This document shows, one piece after another, positions 1-7,523 of a stretch of DNA of 36,404 nucleotides. The notes under the pieces were generated by a model. That model made no database searches, was not told the origin of the DNA, and saw only the letters and a list, made by a program, of their open reading frames with translations. The translations under genes were made by a program, and so were the position numbers. Numbering within the stretch: position 1 is the stretch's first letter; every line of letters begins with the position of its first letter. This DNA is from Roseinatronobacter ekhonensis (lineage in GTDB: Bacteria > Pseudomonadota > Alphaproteobacteria > Rhodobacterales > Rhodobacteraceae), in contig NZ_UIHC01000032.1 of the NCBI RefSeq assembly GCF_900499075.1, positions 1 through 36,404 on the forward strand, in the 5' to 3' direction.

Positions 1-67
1 TGATCAGAGCTTGAAGCTCAGCACGGTCGGCGGGGCCAAGGTAAAGGCAAATGTCATTGCGTCTCAT
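1..67 (-). CDS. IS630-family transposase, N-terminal fragment (cut by window edge)
   Basis: Only the first 22 codons are inside the window, starting at an ATG at 67-65 on the minus strand and running off the left edge. They read MRRNDICLYLGPADRAELQA and onward, which resembles the N-terminus of IS630-type transposases (a pattern such as LxPADRAELxALxADRNTP). Transposases of this family are DDE enzymes that insert at TA dinucleotides. The catalytic domain is outside the window, so activity cannot be judged. The call rests on a short stretch and on recalled family sequence. Confidence 0.5.
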   Translation of the reverse strand, partial: MRRNDICLYLGPADRAELQALI

Positions 68-126
68 GTCCCGAATATAGCACATCAGGCCCTCAATGGG
101 AATCCTGTGTCAGGTGGGGAACACTA
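1..126 (-). mobile_element. Right end of an IS630-like insertion sequence (partial)
   Basis: The transposase fragment at 1-67 is followed by about 58 nt of non-coding sequence up to a TA at 125-126. Read inward from there on the minus strand the sequence starts GTGTTCCCCACCTGACACAG, which looks like a terminal inverted repeat next to a TA target site. The boundary is inferred, because the other end of the element is outside the window. The element lies about 175 bp upstream of the first prophage gene. Confidence 0.35.
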
Positions 127-300
127 GCGGTCATTTGATCTGATGACAGGAACGGCAGCAAAGTCCGCACTTTGCCAGTTCGACCGAGGCGCAACGAAGG
201 GCAGCTTCCGCCCATCGCGTCGAACGCTGCGTTCGAGCTTTCGCGTTCTGCATCTGTCTCGAAGTTGCTGCCGCGCTGAAGAAAAACAGACTGAGCGAAC

Positions 301-774
301 ATGCCCACCACCCGCGAAACCATCCTCACCGCGCTGCACGCCCTTTTGCAAACGCTGCCCGCCACCGCTCTTCGGGGCGACGTCCTGCCTGAACGCGTAC
401 CGACGGCAGGCCTGCTGATCCTGCGCGACGGCGAACCGGGAGAGCCGGAGGTGACGCTGTCGCCGCTGCGCTACCATTACCAACACCGCGCCGAGATTGA
501 GGCGGTCGTGCAGGGTGAGGCCCGGTCTGCGCAGCAGATGCAAGGGTCCGGGGGACCCTTGCAAGGAACGAACGACCGAGACGCCGCCTTCGACACGCTG
601 ACCGCCAGCCTAGGTGCGGCGATTGCCGCCGACCGCACACTCGGCGGCCTATGTGACTGGGTCGAGGCGGACGCGCCGCGTCCGGTCGATCTGCCCGTCG
701 AAGGCGCGGCCACCCTGAAGGCCGCCGTGATCTCGGTGGTCCTGCATTACTCCACGCCTGACCCGCTCACGTGA
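301..774 (+). CDS. Phage tail terminator / tail completion-like protein
   Basis: This 157-aa protein of the prophage precedes the tail tube gene. Size and position (just before the tube, as for lambda gpU or the RcGTA gene before the major tail protein) suggest a tail terminator or head-tail completion protein. No catalytic motif is seen. The sequence has an Arg/Glu-rich middle (YHYQHRAEIEA) and ends in a beta-rich segment (AVISVVLHYSTPDPLT) typical of small tail-completion proteins. ATG at 301 is the only convincing start, with a weak ribosome site. A perfect 11-bp hairpin at 539-563 lies inside the gene and encodes the low-complexity stretch QGSGGPLQG, probably inserted DNA. The function is inferred from position. 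Confidence 0.6.
   Translation: MPTTRETILTALHALLQTLPATALRGDVLPERVPTAGLLILRDGEPGEPEVTLSPLRYHYQHRAEIEAVVQGEARSAQQMQGSGGPLQGTNDRDAAFDTLTASLGAAIAADRTLGGLCDWVEADAPRPVDLPVEGAATLKAAVISVVLHYSTPDPLT
539..563. repeat. Perfect hairpin (11-bp arms, 3-nt loop) inside a coding region
   Basis: TGCAAGGGTCC at 539-549 and GGACCCTTGCA at 553-563 are exact inverted repeats separated by GGG. The element keeps the reading frame of the host gene and adds a Gln/Gly/Pro-rich segment. The architecture (perfect arms, 3-nt loop) matches two hairpins at 8545-8594, suggesting small palindromic insertions. Confidence 0.7.
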
Positions 775-787
775 CTGATCGGCCACC

Positions 788-1147
788 TCAGGTTTCGCTC
801 GGATCCTGCCGTGAGCAGGTGCAGTTCACGTCAGCGCCGCTGTCGATTTTGAGCGTCACATAGGAGATCTCGCCAGAAAGCTGGGCACTTGCATGGAGTG
901 TAACGGCCCTGCCGATGATCCGCCCTTCGAAGCGCCCTTTGATCACAATGATGTCCGCACGAAGGTCGCCGACCGCAGATCCGCTTTGCTCGATCAGAAT
1001 TGTGTCTGCCGTGATCTTCCCGTCCGCATGCCCGAACAGTTCAAAAAGTCCCGGTACTGTCAGATCGCCCGATAGCTTGGCGCCGCTGCAAAATGTGACC
1101 GCGCATTGCCTGGACTGGAGGCAGCTAACGTCTGGGACATGGTCCAA
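788..1147 (-). CDS. Bactofilin-like protein (polymer-forming cytoskeletal family)
   Basis: This 119-aa protein is made of repeating short beta-helix rungs: SGDLTVPGLFELFGHADGKI, then SAVGDLRADIIVIKGRFEGR, then AVTLHASAQLSGEISYVTLK, with hydrophobic residues at regular spacing and conserved glycines. This is the pattern of bactofilins (CcmA/DUF583), which form nucleotide-independent filaments and scaffold cell-wall enzymes. It is at the short end of the family, almost only the core domain. The longest frame starts at a TTG (1147-1145) and has no strong ribosome site, so the start is uncertain. It lies on the opposite strand between two tail genes, convergent with the upstream gene (13 nt between stops), which suggests an independently expressed moron. 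Cys residues near both ends are a minor oddity. Confidence 0.7.
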   Translation of the reverse strand: MDHVPDVSCLQSRQCAVTFCSGAKLSGDLTVPGLFELFGHADGKITADTILIEQSGSAVGDLRADIIVIKGRFEGRIIGRAVTLHASAQLSGEISYVTLKIDSGADVNCTCSRQDPSET

Positions 1148-1253
1148 CTTTCTATGAGTTTCGCGGCAAGCAGGGCCTGCCGGGGTTTGTTCTCGCGAGA
1201 TTAGTCAGAACTGGCGGGGTCAAGGTAGTCAAAACGTATCTCAGGAGATGAAC

Positions 1254-2192
1254 ATGGCACGAGCCCAAGGGGCGCGGGCGCAGATGGCGCTTGCGTTCGA
1301 AACAACCTATGGAACGCCGCCCGTCGGCGGCTTCACCAAGATGCCCTTCGCCAGCACATCGCTGGGGGCGGAGCAGCCGCTGCTCAATTCCGAACTTCTG
1401 GGCTACGGACGGGATCCGTTGGCACCGATCAAGGATGCGGTGACCGCTGACGGTGATGTCGTGGTGCCGCTCGACGCTGAGGCCTTCGGTTTCTGGCTGA
1501 AGGCGGGTTTTGGTGACCCAATCACGACTGGTACCGGCCCCTGGACACATGAATTCCAGTCCGGTGCCTGGACGTTGCCCAGCATGTCCATCGAGACTGG
1601 CATGCCCGAGGTGCCGCGTTTTGCGATGTATTCCGGCTGCGTGCTCGACCAGATCAACTGGCAAATGCAGCGGTCTGGCCTGCTCACCGCGACGGCCCGG
1701 CTGGTGGCGCAGGGCGAGACCGTGGGCACAACGACAAGTGCGGGCACGCCTGCCGCCCTCGAATTGCAGCGCTTCGGCCATTTCAACGGGGCCATCACCC
1801 GCAATGGGTCCGCCCTCGGCAACGTCGTCTCGGCCGACATCACCTATGCCAACAATCTCGACCGGATTGAGACCATCCGCTCGGACGGTCGCATCGACGG
1901 CGCAGACCCCTCCATCGCCGCGCTGACCGGCTCCATCGAGGTGCGGTTCGCCGATCAGACTCTGGTGACACAGGCAATCAATGGCGATCCCTGCGAGCTT
2001 GAGTTCGCCTATGTGCTGCCCTCTGGCGAGAGCTTCACCTTCACCGTGCACGCCGTGTACCTGCCGCGCCCCCGCATCGAGATTTCCGGACCGCAGGGCG
2101 TGCAGGCCACCTTCGACTGGCAGGCCGCGCGTGACAGCACGGTCGGGCGAATGTGCACCGCAACCCTGATCAATGACGTGGAGACCTATTAA
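1254..2192 (+). CDS. Phage major tail tube protein
   Basis: The protein has about 312 aa. An AGGAG at 1243-1247 is spaced 6 nt from the ATG at 1254, so this start is preferred over the ATG at 1248 that abuts the ribosome site. The sequence begins ARAQGARAQMALAFETTYG, continues with DGDVVVPLDAEAFGFWLKA, and ends with a beta-rich, Ig-like region (GSIEVRFADQTL to ATFDWQAARD). This matches long-tailed-phage tube proteins of the TTP type in Rhodobacterales prophages. The product would polymerise into the tail tube around the tape measure protein. The stop overlaps the next gene by one base (TAATG), so translation is coupled to the assembly chaperone. Confidence 0.75.
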   Translation: MARAQGARAQMALAFETTYGTPPVGGFTKMPFASTSLGAEQPLLNSELLGYGRDPLAPIKDAVTADGDVVVPLDAEAFGFWLKAGFGDPITTGTGPWTHEFQSGAWTLPSMSIETGMPEVPRFAMYSGCVLDQINWQMQRSGLLTATARLVAQGETVGTTTSAGTPAALELQRFGHFNGAITRNGSALGNVVSADITYANNLDRIETIRSDGRIDGADPSIAALTGSIEVRFADQTLVTQAINGDPCELEFAYVLPSGESFTFTVHAVYLPRPRIEISGPQGVQATFDWQAARDSTVGRMCTATLINDVETY

Positions 2193-2647
2193 TGCTGACG
2201 CTCGATCTGACCAACGCGCCCCGCTGGCATGACTTAGCCCCCGGCGTGCGGGTGCAACTCCGCCCGCTGACCACCGCACTGATGGTGGCGACCCGCAGCG
2301 ATCCGGCCGTCGAGGCGGTTCCTGAGGATGCTTCCGACGAAGAACGCGCTGTTGCCTTCGCCAAGGCGTTGGCGCGCCGGGCAGCTCTCACTTGGGAGGG
2401 CATCGGTGACGCGGACGGCAATCCAATCGACCCGAGCCCGGACGCCATCGACGCTCTTCTCGACATCTGGCCGATCTTCGAGGCTTTCCAGCTGACCTAT
2501 GTGTCCAAGGGTCTGTTGCTGGAACAGGAAAAAAACGTCTCCACGCCCTCGCCGAATGGTCCTTCGGCGGGGGCGAGCGGTACTGCCAAGCCTGCGCACC
2601 CTACGAGGGCCGCGCGCAAGCCTGCCCAGACTGCCCGGCGCGGCTGA
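2192..2647 (+). CDS. Tail assembly chaperone, unshifted product (lambda gpG-like)
   Basis: This 151-aa protein starts at an ATG sharing its A with the stop of the tube gene. It lies between tail tube and tape measure, the invariant position of tail assembly chaperones, which coat the tape measure protein before tube polymerisation. The first 115 residues look folded (RWHDLAPGVRVQLRPLTTAL, then helical segments up to LTYVSKGLLLEQEKN). The remaining 36 residues are low-complexity Ser/Pro/Ala/Arg, typical of an out-of-frame tail read after a frameshift site. The codons GAA-AAA-AAC at 2528-2536 form the slippery site for the longer product. Confidence 0.75.
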   Translation: MLTLDLTNAPRWHDLAPGVRVQLRPLTTALMVATRSDPAVEAVPEDASDEERAVAFAKALARRAALTWEGIGDADGNPIDPSPDAIDALLDIWPIFEAFQLTYVSKGLLLEQEKNVSTPSPNGPSAGASGTAKPAHPTRAARKPAQTARRG

Positions 2648-2886
2648 ACCGACCGCTTACCATTGAAGGCTGGCAGGTCTGGGACCTCGTCGGTCGTCTC
2701 GGCGGCCAACTCCGCGTGTCGCCCGGTGCCGTGATCGGCTGGGACCTGACCGCAGCCTTCGCACTGGGTGACGCGCTCGGCGTTCCGCCAACCGCCGCAG
2801 CCGAACTATTGCCCGCCATCGAGGCGGTGATGGTGACCAAACTCAACGAACAGATGGATCCCTCGCATGGCAGAAAAACGGGTTAG
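2192..2886 (+). CDS. Tail assembly chaperone, -1 frameshift fusion product (lambda gpGT-like)
   Basis: A -1 slip at A-AAA-AAC (2530-2536) joins the first 115 codons to an open frame that resumes with CGT at 2536 and stops at TAG 2884-2886, giving about 231 aa. The extension has no start of its own, which explains why the 200 nt before the tape measure look non-coding in the zero frame. It encodes a zinc-ribbon-like motif, C-x2-C-x9-C-x2-C (Cys codons at 2584, 2593, 2623 and 2632), then a domain with LTIEGWQVWDLVGRLGGQL and a helical C-terminus (TAAAELLPAIEAVMVTKLNE). It overlaps the tape measure gene by 20 nt. By analogy with lambda GT, the extension should recruit the tape measure protein. 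Confidence 0.75.
2530..2574 (+). promoter_or_regulatory. -1 programmed ribosomal frameshift signal
   Basis: The heptamer A AAA AAC (2530-2536) is a canonical X-XXY-YYZ slippery site in the correct phase of the 2192 frame. After an 8-nt spacer comes a 12-bp stem: GCCCTCGCCGAA (2545-2556), loop TGGTCC, TTCGGCGGGGGC (2563-2574), with only one G-U pair. Slippery site, spacer length and strong stem together match known stimulators in phage tail chaperone genes. Confidence 0.85.
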
Positions 2887-5284
2887 CGTCCGCCTCGGGG
2901 CGGTCGGCGGACGGCAGGTGCGCGCCGAACTGGAGGGCGTGGGCGAGGCTGGCGCGCGCGGGTTCGGGCGGCTCAGCCGCGAGATGGAGGCGGCGAACAC
3001 GCGCCTCGCCGCCTTCTCCCGGCGCGTCAAACTTGCCGCGGCTGCCGCTGTGGCCGCTGCCGCAGCGGCAGGCGTGGCCATGATCCGCTCGGGGCTACAG
3101 ACCGTTGATGCGCAGGCCAAGCTGGCGGCCTCGCTCAAGACCACGGTCGCCAGCATTCAGGTGCTGGAACGCGCTGGCGATCTGGCCGGGGTGTCGATGG
3201 GCCAGGTTGAACAGGCAACGCTGCAACTCACCCGGCGGCTTAGCCAGGCCGCCTCTGGCACCGGACCGGCTGTGGAGGCGCTGAACCGCCTGAAGCTCTC
3301 CGCCGAGGATCTGCAACGCCTGCCGCTGGATGCGCGCATCGCCGCGATCCAGACCGCGCTGGAAGACTTTGTGCCCGAGGCCGAGCGTGCGGCCCTTGCC
3401 TCGCAGCTCTTTGGCGATCGCGCCGCGCTGGTCTTCACCCGCATCGACACTGCGACGCTCAAACAGGCCACTGAAGATGTGCGGGATTTCGGGGTGGTGG
3501 TGTCTGACCAGGATGCCCGCCAGATCGAACGCACCAATGACGCGATCTCGCGGCTTGGGTTGATCTGGCGCGGGCTTTCGAACCAGCTGGCCGTCGCGGC
3601 AGCCCCCGCGCTGGAGGCGGTTGCCAATGCCATGGCGGCGGTTGCGCGCACGACGGGCCCGCTCGGCATCGCGATCCGGGTCCTCTTTGACAACATCGGC
3701 AGGCTGACGACCTACGCCGCGACCTTCGCTGCATTCCTCGCCGGGCGTTGGGTTGCCGGGATGGCGGTCGCTGCCCTGTCAGTCCGCGGCCTCGCCACGG
3801 CGCTTGTCCTGCTACGCGGCGCGCTGATCCGCACCGGCATTGGCGCGCTGATCGTCGGCGCGGGCGAGTTGATCTATCAGTTCACCCGCCTCGTGTCCGG
3901 CGCGGGAGGCTTTGGGGAGGCAATGTCGCTGCTGAAAGATCTGGCCGTAGAGGTCTGGGACCGCATCAAGATGGGGGCTGCGGCGGCCGGCGCGGCGGCC
4001 ACGGCGATGTTCTTTGACCTGAAGGCTGATGCCGCCTCGGCCATGCAGAGTGCGATTGAAAGCGTCGTCGCCTTTGGCAACACGGCCGCGAACACCTTTG
4101 AAGGTGCCTATGAGGCGATCAAAGCCATCTGGGGCCTGCTCCCGGCGGCCATTGGCGATCTGGCGTTTCAGGCGGCCAACAGCCTGATCGACGGCGTGGA
4201 GGCCATGCTGAATGGCGTGGTCTCGCGCATCAACGGCTTCATCGGTGGGATCAATACCGGGCTGGAAGCGCTGGGGTCCGAGCGCCGCATCTCGATCATC
4301 CCCGATCTGGAATTGGGCCAGATCGAGAACCGCTTTGCGGGCGCGGCGACGGCCGCAACCAGTGCCGCGCAATCCGCCTTCGACCGCGCCTTTGCGGATA
4401 ACCCGCTGACCGCCCCCGATCTCGGGCTCGCGGATACGGCCAATCGGGCGCTGGAGTCCGCCAATCTCTATCGAGGCGCGGCCAGGGATCTTGCCGAGAG
4501 CGCCCGCGCGCCACTTGAAAGCTGGCAAGCACTGCGAGATGCGGTGCGCGGCAGTGATGAAGGTGCGGCTGATGCGCTGATTGAGGCGGCTGGTGCCGCC
4601 GACAGGTTGGAGACTGCCCTTGGGAATGCCGGACGCGCGGCGACCGGCGCGGGTGCTGCCGCCGGGGCGGCTGCGGCTGCGGCCAAACCCGACGCCGAGG
4701 CAGCGGTCACCGGCTGGCAGGCGGTGACCGCTGCGCTCTCGGACTATGCCAGCAAGGCGCGCGATATCGGCGGCGACATCGGTCAGAGCCTGGTCGGCGC
4801 TTTCCAGTCGGCCGAGAATGCCATCGGCGAGTTCGTAAAGACCGGCAAACTGGACTTCCGCGGTCTGGTCACATCCTTGCTGGCCGATCTTGCAAAGCTG
4901 GCGGCGCGGCGGTTCATTCTTGGGCCGATCGCCAATGCGCTCTCTGGCGCGCTGGGGAGTGCTGGCGGGATATTCGCGAATGTCCTGCATGCGGGTGGGA
5001 TGGTCGGGTCCGCCGGACCCTCGCGGATGGTCCCGGCCATGGCCTTCGCCAACGCTCCCCGGATGCATGCTGGCGGCATGGCCGGACTGCGCCATGACGA
5101 GATACCCGCGATCCTGCAACGTGGCGAGCGGGTGCTGTCACGGCGGGAAACACAAAATTACGGTGCAAGCGGCGGCGTTGCTGTCACCATCATGACCCGC
5201 GACGCCGAAAGCTTCCGGCAATCCCGAACGCAGGTCGCCGCGGACATTGCCCGCGCGGTCTCGCTCGGGCGGAGGGGTATGTAG
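2867..5284 (+). CDS. Phage tail tape measure protein
   Basis: This 805-aa, Ala-rich, strongly helical protein sets tail length and is threaded through the tail tube. It starts with MAEKRVSVRLGAVGGRQVRA, followed by a long helical region with alternating hydrophobic segments. A hydrophobic stretch at about residues 295-345 (ALSVRGLATALVLLRGALIR onward) may insert in the host membrane. The C-terminus (MHAGGMAGLRHDEIPAILQR, then GERVLSRRE) is the conserved end of lambda-type tape measures. The start overlaps the frameshifted chaperone by 20 nt. The stop TAG shares its last base with the GTG of the next gene. At 805 codons it predicts a tail of about 120 nm, using the rule of thumb of about 1.5 angstrom per residue. 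Confidence 0.85.
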   Translation: MAEKRVSVRLGAVGGRQVRAELEGVGEAGARGFGRLSREMEAANTRLAAFSRRVKLAAAAAVAAAAAAGVAMIRSGLQTVDAQAKLAASLKTTVASIQVLERAGDLAGVSMGQVEQATLQLTRRLSQAASGTGPAVEALNRLKLSAEDLQRLPLDARIAAIQTALEDFVPEAERAALASQLFGDRAALVFTRIDTATLKQATEDVRDFGVVVSDQDARQIERTNDAISRLGLIWRGLSNQLAVAAAPALEAVANAMAAVARTTGPLGIAIRVLFDNIGRLTTYAATFAAFLAGRWVAGMAVAALSVRGLATALVLLRGALIRTGIGALIVGAGELIYQFTRLVSGAGGFGEAMSLLKDLAVEVWDRIKMGAAAAGAAATAMFFDLKADAASAMQSAIESVVAFGNTAANTFEGAYEAIKAIWGLLPAAIGDLAFQAANSLIDGVEAMLNGVVSRINGFIGGINTGLEALGSERRISIIPDLELGQIENRFAGAATAATSAAQSAFDRAFADNPLTAPDLGLADTANRALESANLYRGAARDLAESARAPLESWQALRDAVRGSDEGAADALIEAAGAADRLETALGNAGRAATGAGAAAGAAAAAAKPDAEAAVTGWQAVTAALSDYASKARDIGGDIGQSLVGAFQSAENAIGEFVKTGKLDFRGLVTSLLADLAKLAARRFILGPIANALSGALGSAGGIFANVLHAGGMVGSAGPSRMVPAMAFANAPRMHAGGMAGLRHDEIPAILQRGERVLSRRETQNYGASGGVAVTIMTRDAESFRQSRTQVAADIARAVSLGRRGM

Positions 5285-5910
5285 TGGCGTTCCATGAGAT
5301 CCGGTTTCCGGACAACATCAGCCGTGGTGCACGGGGCGGGCCGGAACGCCGCACGCAGATCGTCGAACTGGCCTCGGGCGATGAAGAACGCAACGCCAGC
5401 TGGGCCAATTCGCGCCGCCGCTATGACGTAGCCTATGGCATCCGCCGCGGAGATGATCTGGCGGCAGTGGTTGCCTTTTTCGAGGCCCGCAACGGGCGGC
5501 TGCATGGCTTCCGCTTCAAGGACTGGGGCGATTTCAAATCCTGTCTGCCCTCGGGTACGCCATCGCACAGTGACCAGGTGATTGGCACTGGCGACGGCAG
5601 CACAACCGGGTTCCAGCTGGCGAAGAACTATGTCTCCGGTGCGCAGACATGGACGCGAGCAATCACCAAACCGGTCGCGGGCAGTCTCCGCATCGGGTTC
5701 GACGGCACCGAACTGGTCAGCGGCTGGTCCGTCGACACAACGACGGGTGGCGTGACCTTCATCTCTGCGCCTGGGACCGGCGCCACCGTCTCCGCAGGCT
5801 TCGAGTTCGACGTGCCCGTGCGCTTCGACACGGACGTGCTCGATGTGACGCACGACCTCGAGCGCCTGGGCTCGATCACCTCCATCCCTCTCCTGGAGAT
5901 CCGACGATGA
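5284..5910 (+). CDS. DUF2460 (TIGR02217) distal tail protein, RcGTA gp12-like
   Basis: This 208-aa protein follows the tape measure directly, as gp12 does in RcGTA, where it forms the distal tail/hub ring. Family features are the start AFHEIRFPDNISRGARGGPE, the middle FEARNGRLHGFRFKDWGDFK and the end DVTHDLERLGSITSIPLLEI. The GTG start overlaps the tape measure stop by one base and has a GGAGGGG ribosome site just upstream. It ends in ATGA, overlapping the holin gene by four bases. The family assignment is firm; the ring role comes from RcGTA structural work. Confidence 0.85.
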   Translation: MAFHEIRFPDNISRGARGGPERRTQIVELASGDEERNASWANSRRRYDVAYGIRRGDDLAAVVAFFEARNGRLHGFRFKDWGDFKSCLPSGTPSHSDQVIGTGDGSTTGFQLAKNYVSGAQTWTRAITKPVAGSLRIGFDGTELVSGWSVDTTTGGVTFISAPGTGATVSAGFEFDVPVRFDTDVLDVTHDLERLGSITSIPLLEIRR

Positions 5911-6269
5911 ACGATACCGGCAGCTTCATGGCGGCTGTCCTGCGCGAACTTGCGGCCTCAACCGCCGTGATCCTGGCCGCCTGGGGCGCGCTTGGCGGGG
6001 CGACCAATGCGCTGACCACAAAGATGCGCCTGCGCGATGCCTTGCGGCACATCCTGCTCGGCGGACTGATCGCCGCCGGGATGGGCAGCCTCTCCATGGC
6101 GCTGGTGACCAGCTGGCTGGATCTGCCGCCCGAGGCCATCCCGGCCGGGGGCGCCGCAGGATCCGCCGCCTATCTCGTCGGCGTCTTTGGCCCGGCCTTC
6201 ATTGAAGTCATCCTCGCGCGGCTGCGCGCCGCGACAGGAGGCAACGGCGATCGGGGCAACAATGAGTGA
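5907..6269 (+). CDS. Putative phage holin (three membrane segments)
   Basis: This 120-aa protein starts at the ATG at 5907, overlapping the DUF2460 stop as ATGA. An in-frame extension upstream lies inside the DUF2460 gene and was discarded. Three hydrophobic segments are visible, at about residues 9-30 (AAVLRELAASTAVILAAWGA), 48-68 (ILLGGLIAAGMGSLSMALVT) and 82-105 (AAGSAAYLVGVFGPAFIEVI), with charged residues between them and a polar C-terminus. This is a class I holin topology. It is two genes before the endolysin. A holin would make the timed inner-membrane holes. The call rests on topology and context. Confidence 0.65.
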   Translation: MNDTGSFMAAVLRELAASTAVILAAWGALGGATNALTTKMRLRDALRHILLGGLIAAGMGSLSMALVTSWLDLPPEAIPAGGAAGSAAYLVGVFGPAFIEVILARLRAATGGNGDRGNNE

Positions 6270-6393
6270 GCTCCTCCGCCTTGCGCGGTTCCTCCGCTGC
6301 GTGCCTGTCGACGCCCGGCAGACCTTCATTCACCGCCTGCGCATCGGCCTGGCCGTCGCAGCGCTGATCCTGATCCTTTCTCAACTGGGATAA
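6262..6393 (+). CDS. Small single-pass membrane protein of the lysis cassette
   Basis: This 43-aa protein starts at ATG 6262, overlapping the holin stop by 8 nt. It has a basic amphipathic N-terminal half (LLRLARFLRC, then DARQTFIHRLR) and one C-terminal hydrophobic segment (IGLAVAALILILSQLG). It ends 4 nt before the endolysin. It may be an antiholin, a pinholin-like partner or a holin regulator. No family is recognised. Confidence 0.5.
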   Translation: MSELLRLARFLRCVPVDARQTFIHRLRIGLAVAALILILSQLG

Positions 6394-6397
6394 ATCC

Positions 6398-7066
6398 ATG
6401 CAGATGACAGACCGGGGCCTGCTGGCCCTCACCCGGCACGAGGGTATCGTGCCGGGACCCTACCTTGATGTCGTAAACGTCTGGACCTTCGGCGTCGGCC
6501 ATACGGCTGCGGCCGGTCCCCCCGATCCGGCCAAGATGCCCCGTGGCATGCCAGCAGACCTTGAAGCCGGACTCCGCGAGGCGTTCCAGATCTTCCGCGC
6601 GGATCTGGCACGTTACGAGGCCGACGTCCGGCGCGCGGTGAAGGTGCCCCTCGCGCCCCATGAATTCGATGCGCTGGTCTCGTTCCACTACAATACCGGC
6701 GGCATCGCACGGGCGACACTGACGCGCCACCTGAACGCAGGTGACCGCGACGCAGCCGCCGGGGCCTTCCTGAACTGGCGCAAGCCCGCCGCGATCATAC
6801 CGCGTCGGGAAGCGGAGCGGGATCTCTTCCGGGATGGCCGCTATCCGGCTGGGTCGATCCCGGTCTGGTCGGTCGACAGACACGGTCGGGTGGATTTCTC
6901 CCGTCCAATCCGACGGCTGACCGAGACCGAGGCGCTGGCGCTCTTGCGCCCAGAACGGGCGGTTTCTTCCGAGTCCAAACCCGCCGCGCCATCGGCATCC
7001 AAAGCTCAGCACAGCTGGCTCACCCGCCTGGTGCGTTTCTTCTCCACCCTGAATCGGAAAGCCTGA
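6398..7066 (+). CDS. Phage endolysin, GH24 lysozyme (T4/P21 type)
   Basis: This 222-aa muramidase cleaves the MurNAc-GlcNAc bond of peptidoglycan. The N-terminus shows the family triad E-x8-D-x5-T as Glu15, Asp24 and Thr30, within RHEGIVPGPYLD and VWTFGVGHT. Downstream family landmarks are FDALVSFHYNTGG (about 88-100), FLNWRKPAAI and LIPRREAE-like IIPRREAERDLF. The domain ends near residue 150. The last 70 residues are Pro/Ser-rich and finish in a basic amphipathic segment (HSWLTRLVRFFSTLNRKA). No signal peptide or N-terminal membrane anchor is seen, so export probably depends on the holin. Confidence 0.88.
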   Translation: MQMTDRGLLALTRHEGIVPGPYLDVVNVWTFGVGHTAAAGPPDPAKMPRGMPADLEAGLREAFQIFRADLARYEADVRRAVKVPLAPHEFDALVSFHYNTGGIARATLTRHLNAGDRDAAAGAFLNWRKPAAIIPRREAERDLFRDGRYPAGSIPVWSVDRHGRVDFSRPIRRLTETEALALLRPERAVSSESKPAAPSASKAQHSWLTRLVRFFSTLNRKA

Positions 7067-7069
7067 CCC

Positions 7070-7300
7070 ATGCGCTATATCCGACCCAACTCCCTGACCT
7101 GGTGGGCGGGGGTACTCGCTGTCCTGACCGGCGTTGCCGCCGCGGCACTCCCCGCCACCGGCGCCTTCAGCGAGCTCGCCCGGCTTGTCGCTCTGATGGC
7201 GGGCTCAGGCGATGCCTCCCCGGCCGGGCTGATCTTTCTGGGTCTCGGCCTGATCGGCCTGCGCGATCGGATCGAACGGGGGTTCCGAGGGGATGGCTGA
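7070..7300 (+). CDS. Small two-pass membrane protein of the lysis cassette
   Basis: This 76-aa protein starts 4 nt after the endolysin. Hydrophobic segments are at about residues 10-30 (TWWAGVLAVLTGVAAAALPA) and 50-65 (SPAGLIFLGLGLIGLRD), with a basic C-terminus (RIERGFRGDG). It overlaps the next gene by 8 nt. Similar small proteins occur in lysis clusters of Rhodobacterales prophages, but no function is known to me. It could be a second holin. Confidence 0.55.
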   Translation: MRYIRPNSLTWWAGVLAVLTGVAAAALPATGAFSELARLVALMAGSGDASPAGLIFLGLGLIGLRDRIERGFRGDG

Positions 7301-7523
7301 CCTGGTCACGGGTCTGATGGCCCTCGCCACCCTGATTGCGGGTCTGGCCATACTGCTCTGGCGAGCAAAAGGCCGGGGCGTCGCCGAAGAACAAACACGT
7401 CAGGCGCTGCGGGACCGCGACGACGCAGAAGCAACCAAACGGAGGATGAAAGATGCAACGGCTGATCTGGGCAGTGATCCCAATGTGCTGCGCGACTGGC
7501 TGCGCACCCGTGGCCGTGAGTGA
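7293..7523 (+). CDS. Putative i-spanin (Rz-like)
   Basis: This 76-aa protein has one N-terminal membrane segment (LVTGLMALATLIAGLAILLW, about residues 4-23) followed by a charged helix with coiled-coil character (GVAEEQTRQALRDRDDAEAT, then KRRMKD). That is the layout of inner-membrane spanin subunits. Its 3' end overlaps in another frame with a small lipoprotein gene (7453-7662), the hallmark of Rz/Rz1 pairs. Spanins fuse inner and outer membranes as the last step of lysis. It is short compared with lambda Rz (153 aa), so the spanned distance may rely on oligomerisation. The call is from architecture, not sequence identity. Confidence 0.65.
   Translation: MADLVTGLMALATLIAGLAILLWRAKGRGVAEEQTRQALRDRDDAEATKRRMKDATADLGSDPNVLRDWLRTRGRE

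Noticed and set aside
1152-2279. Minus-strand open frame of 375 codons across the tail tube gene
   Set aside because: Antisense to a clear tail gene, low-complexity composition.
5006-5020. GGGTCC-GCC-GGACCC hairpin in the tape measure gene
   Set aside because: It encodes a Gly/Pro segment common in this protein family, and the arms are only 6 bp, so chance is likely.
3812-5119. Minus-strand open frame of 435 codons in the tape measure gene
   Set aside because: The tape measure protein in the other strand is convincing; this is a mirror frame.
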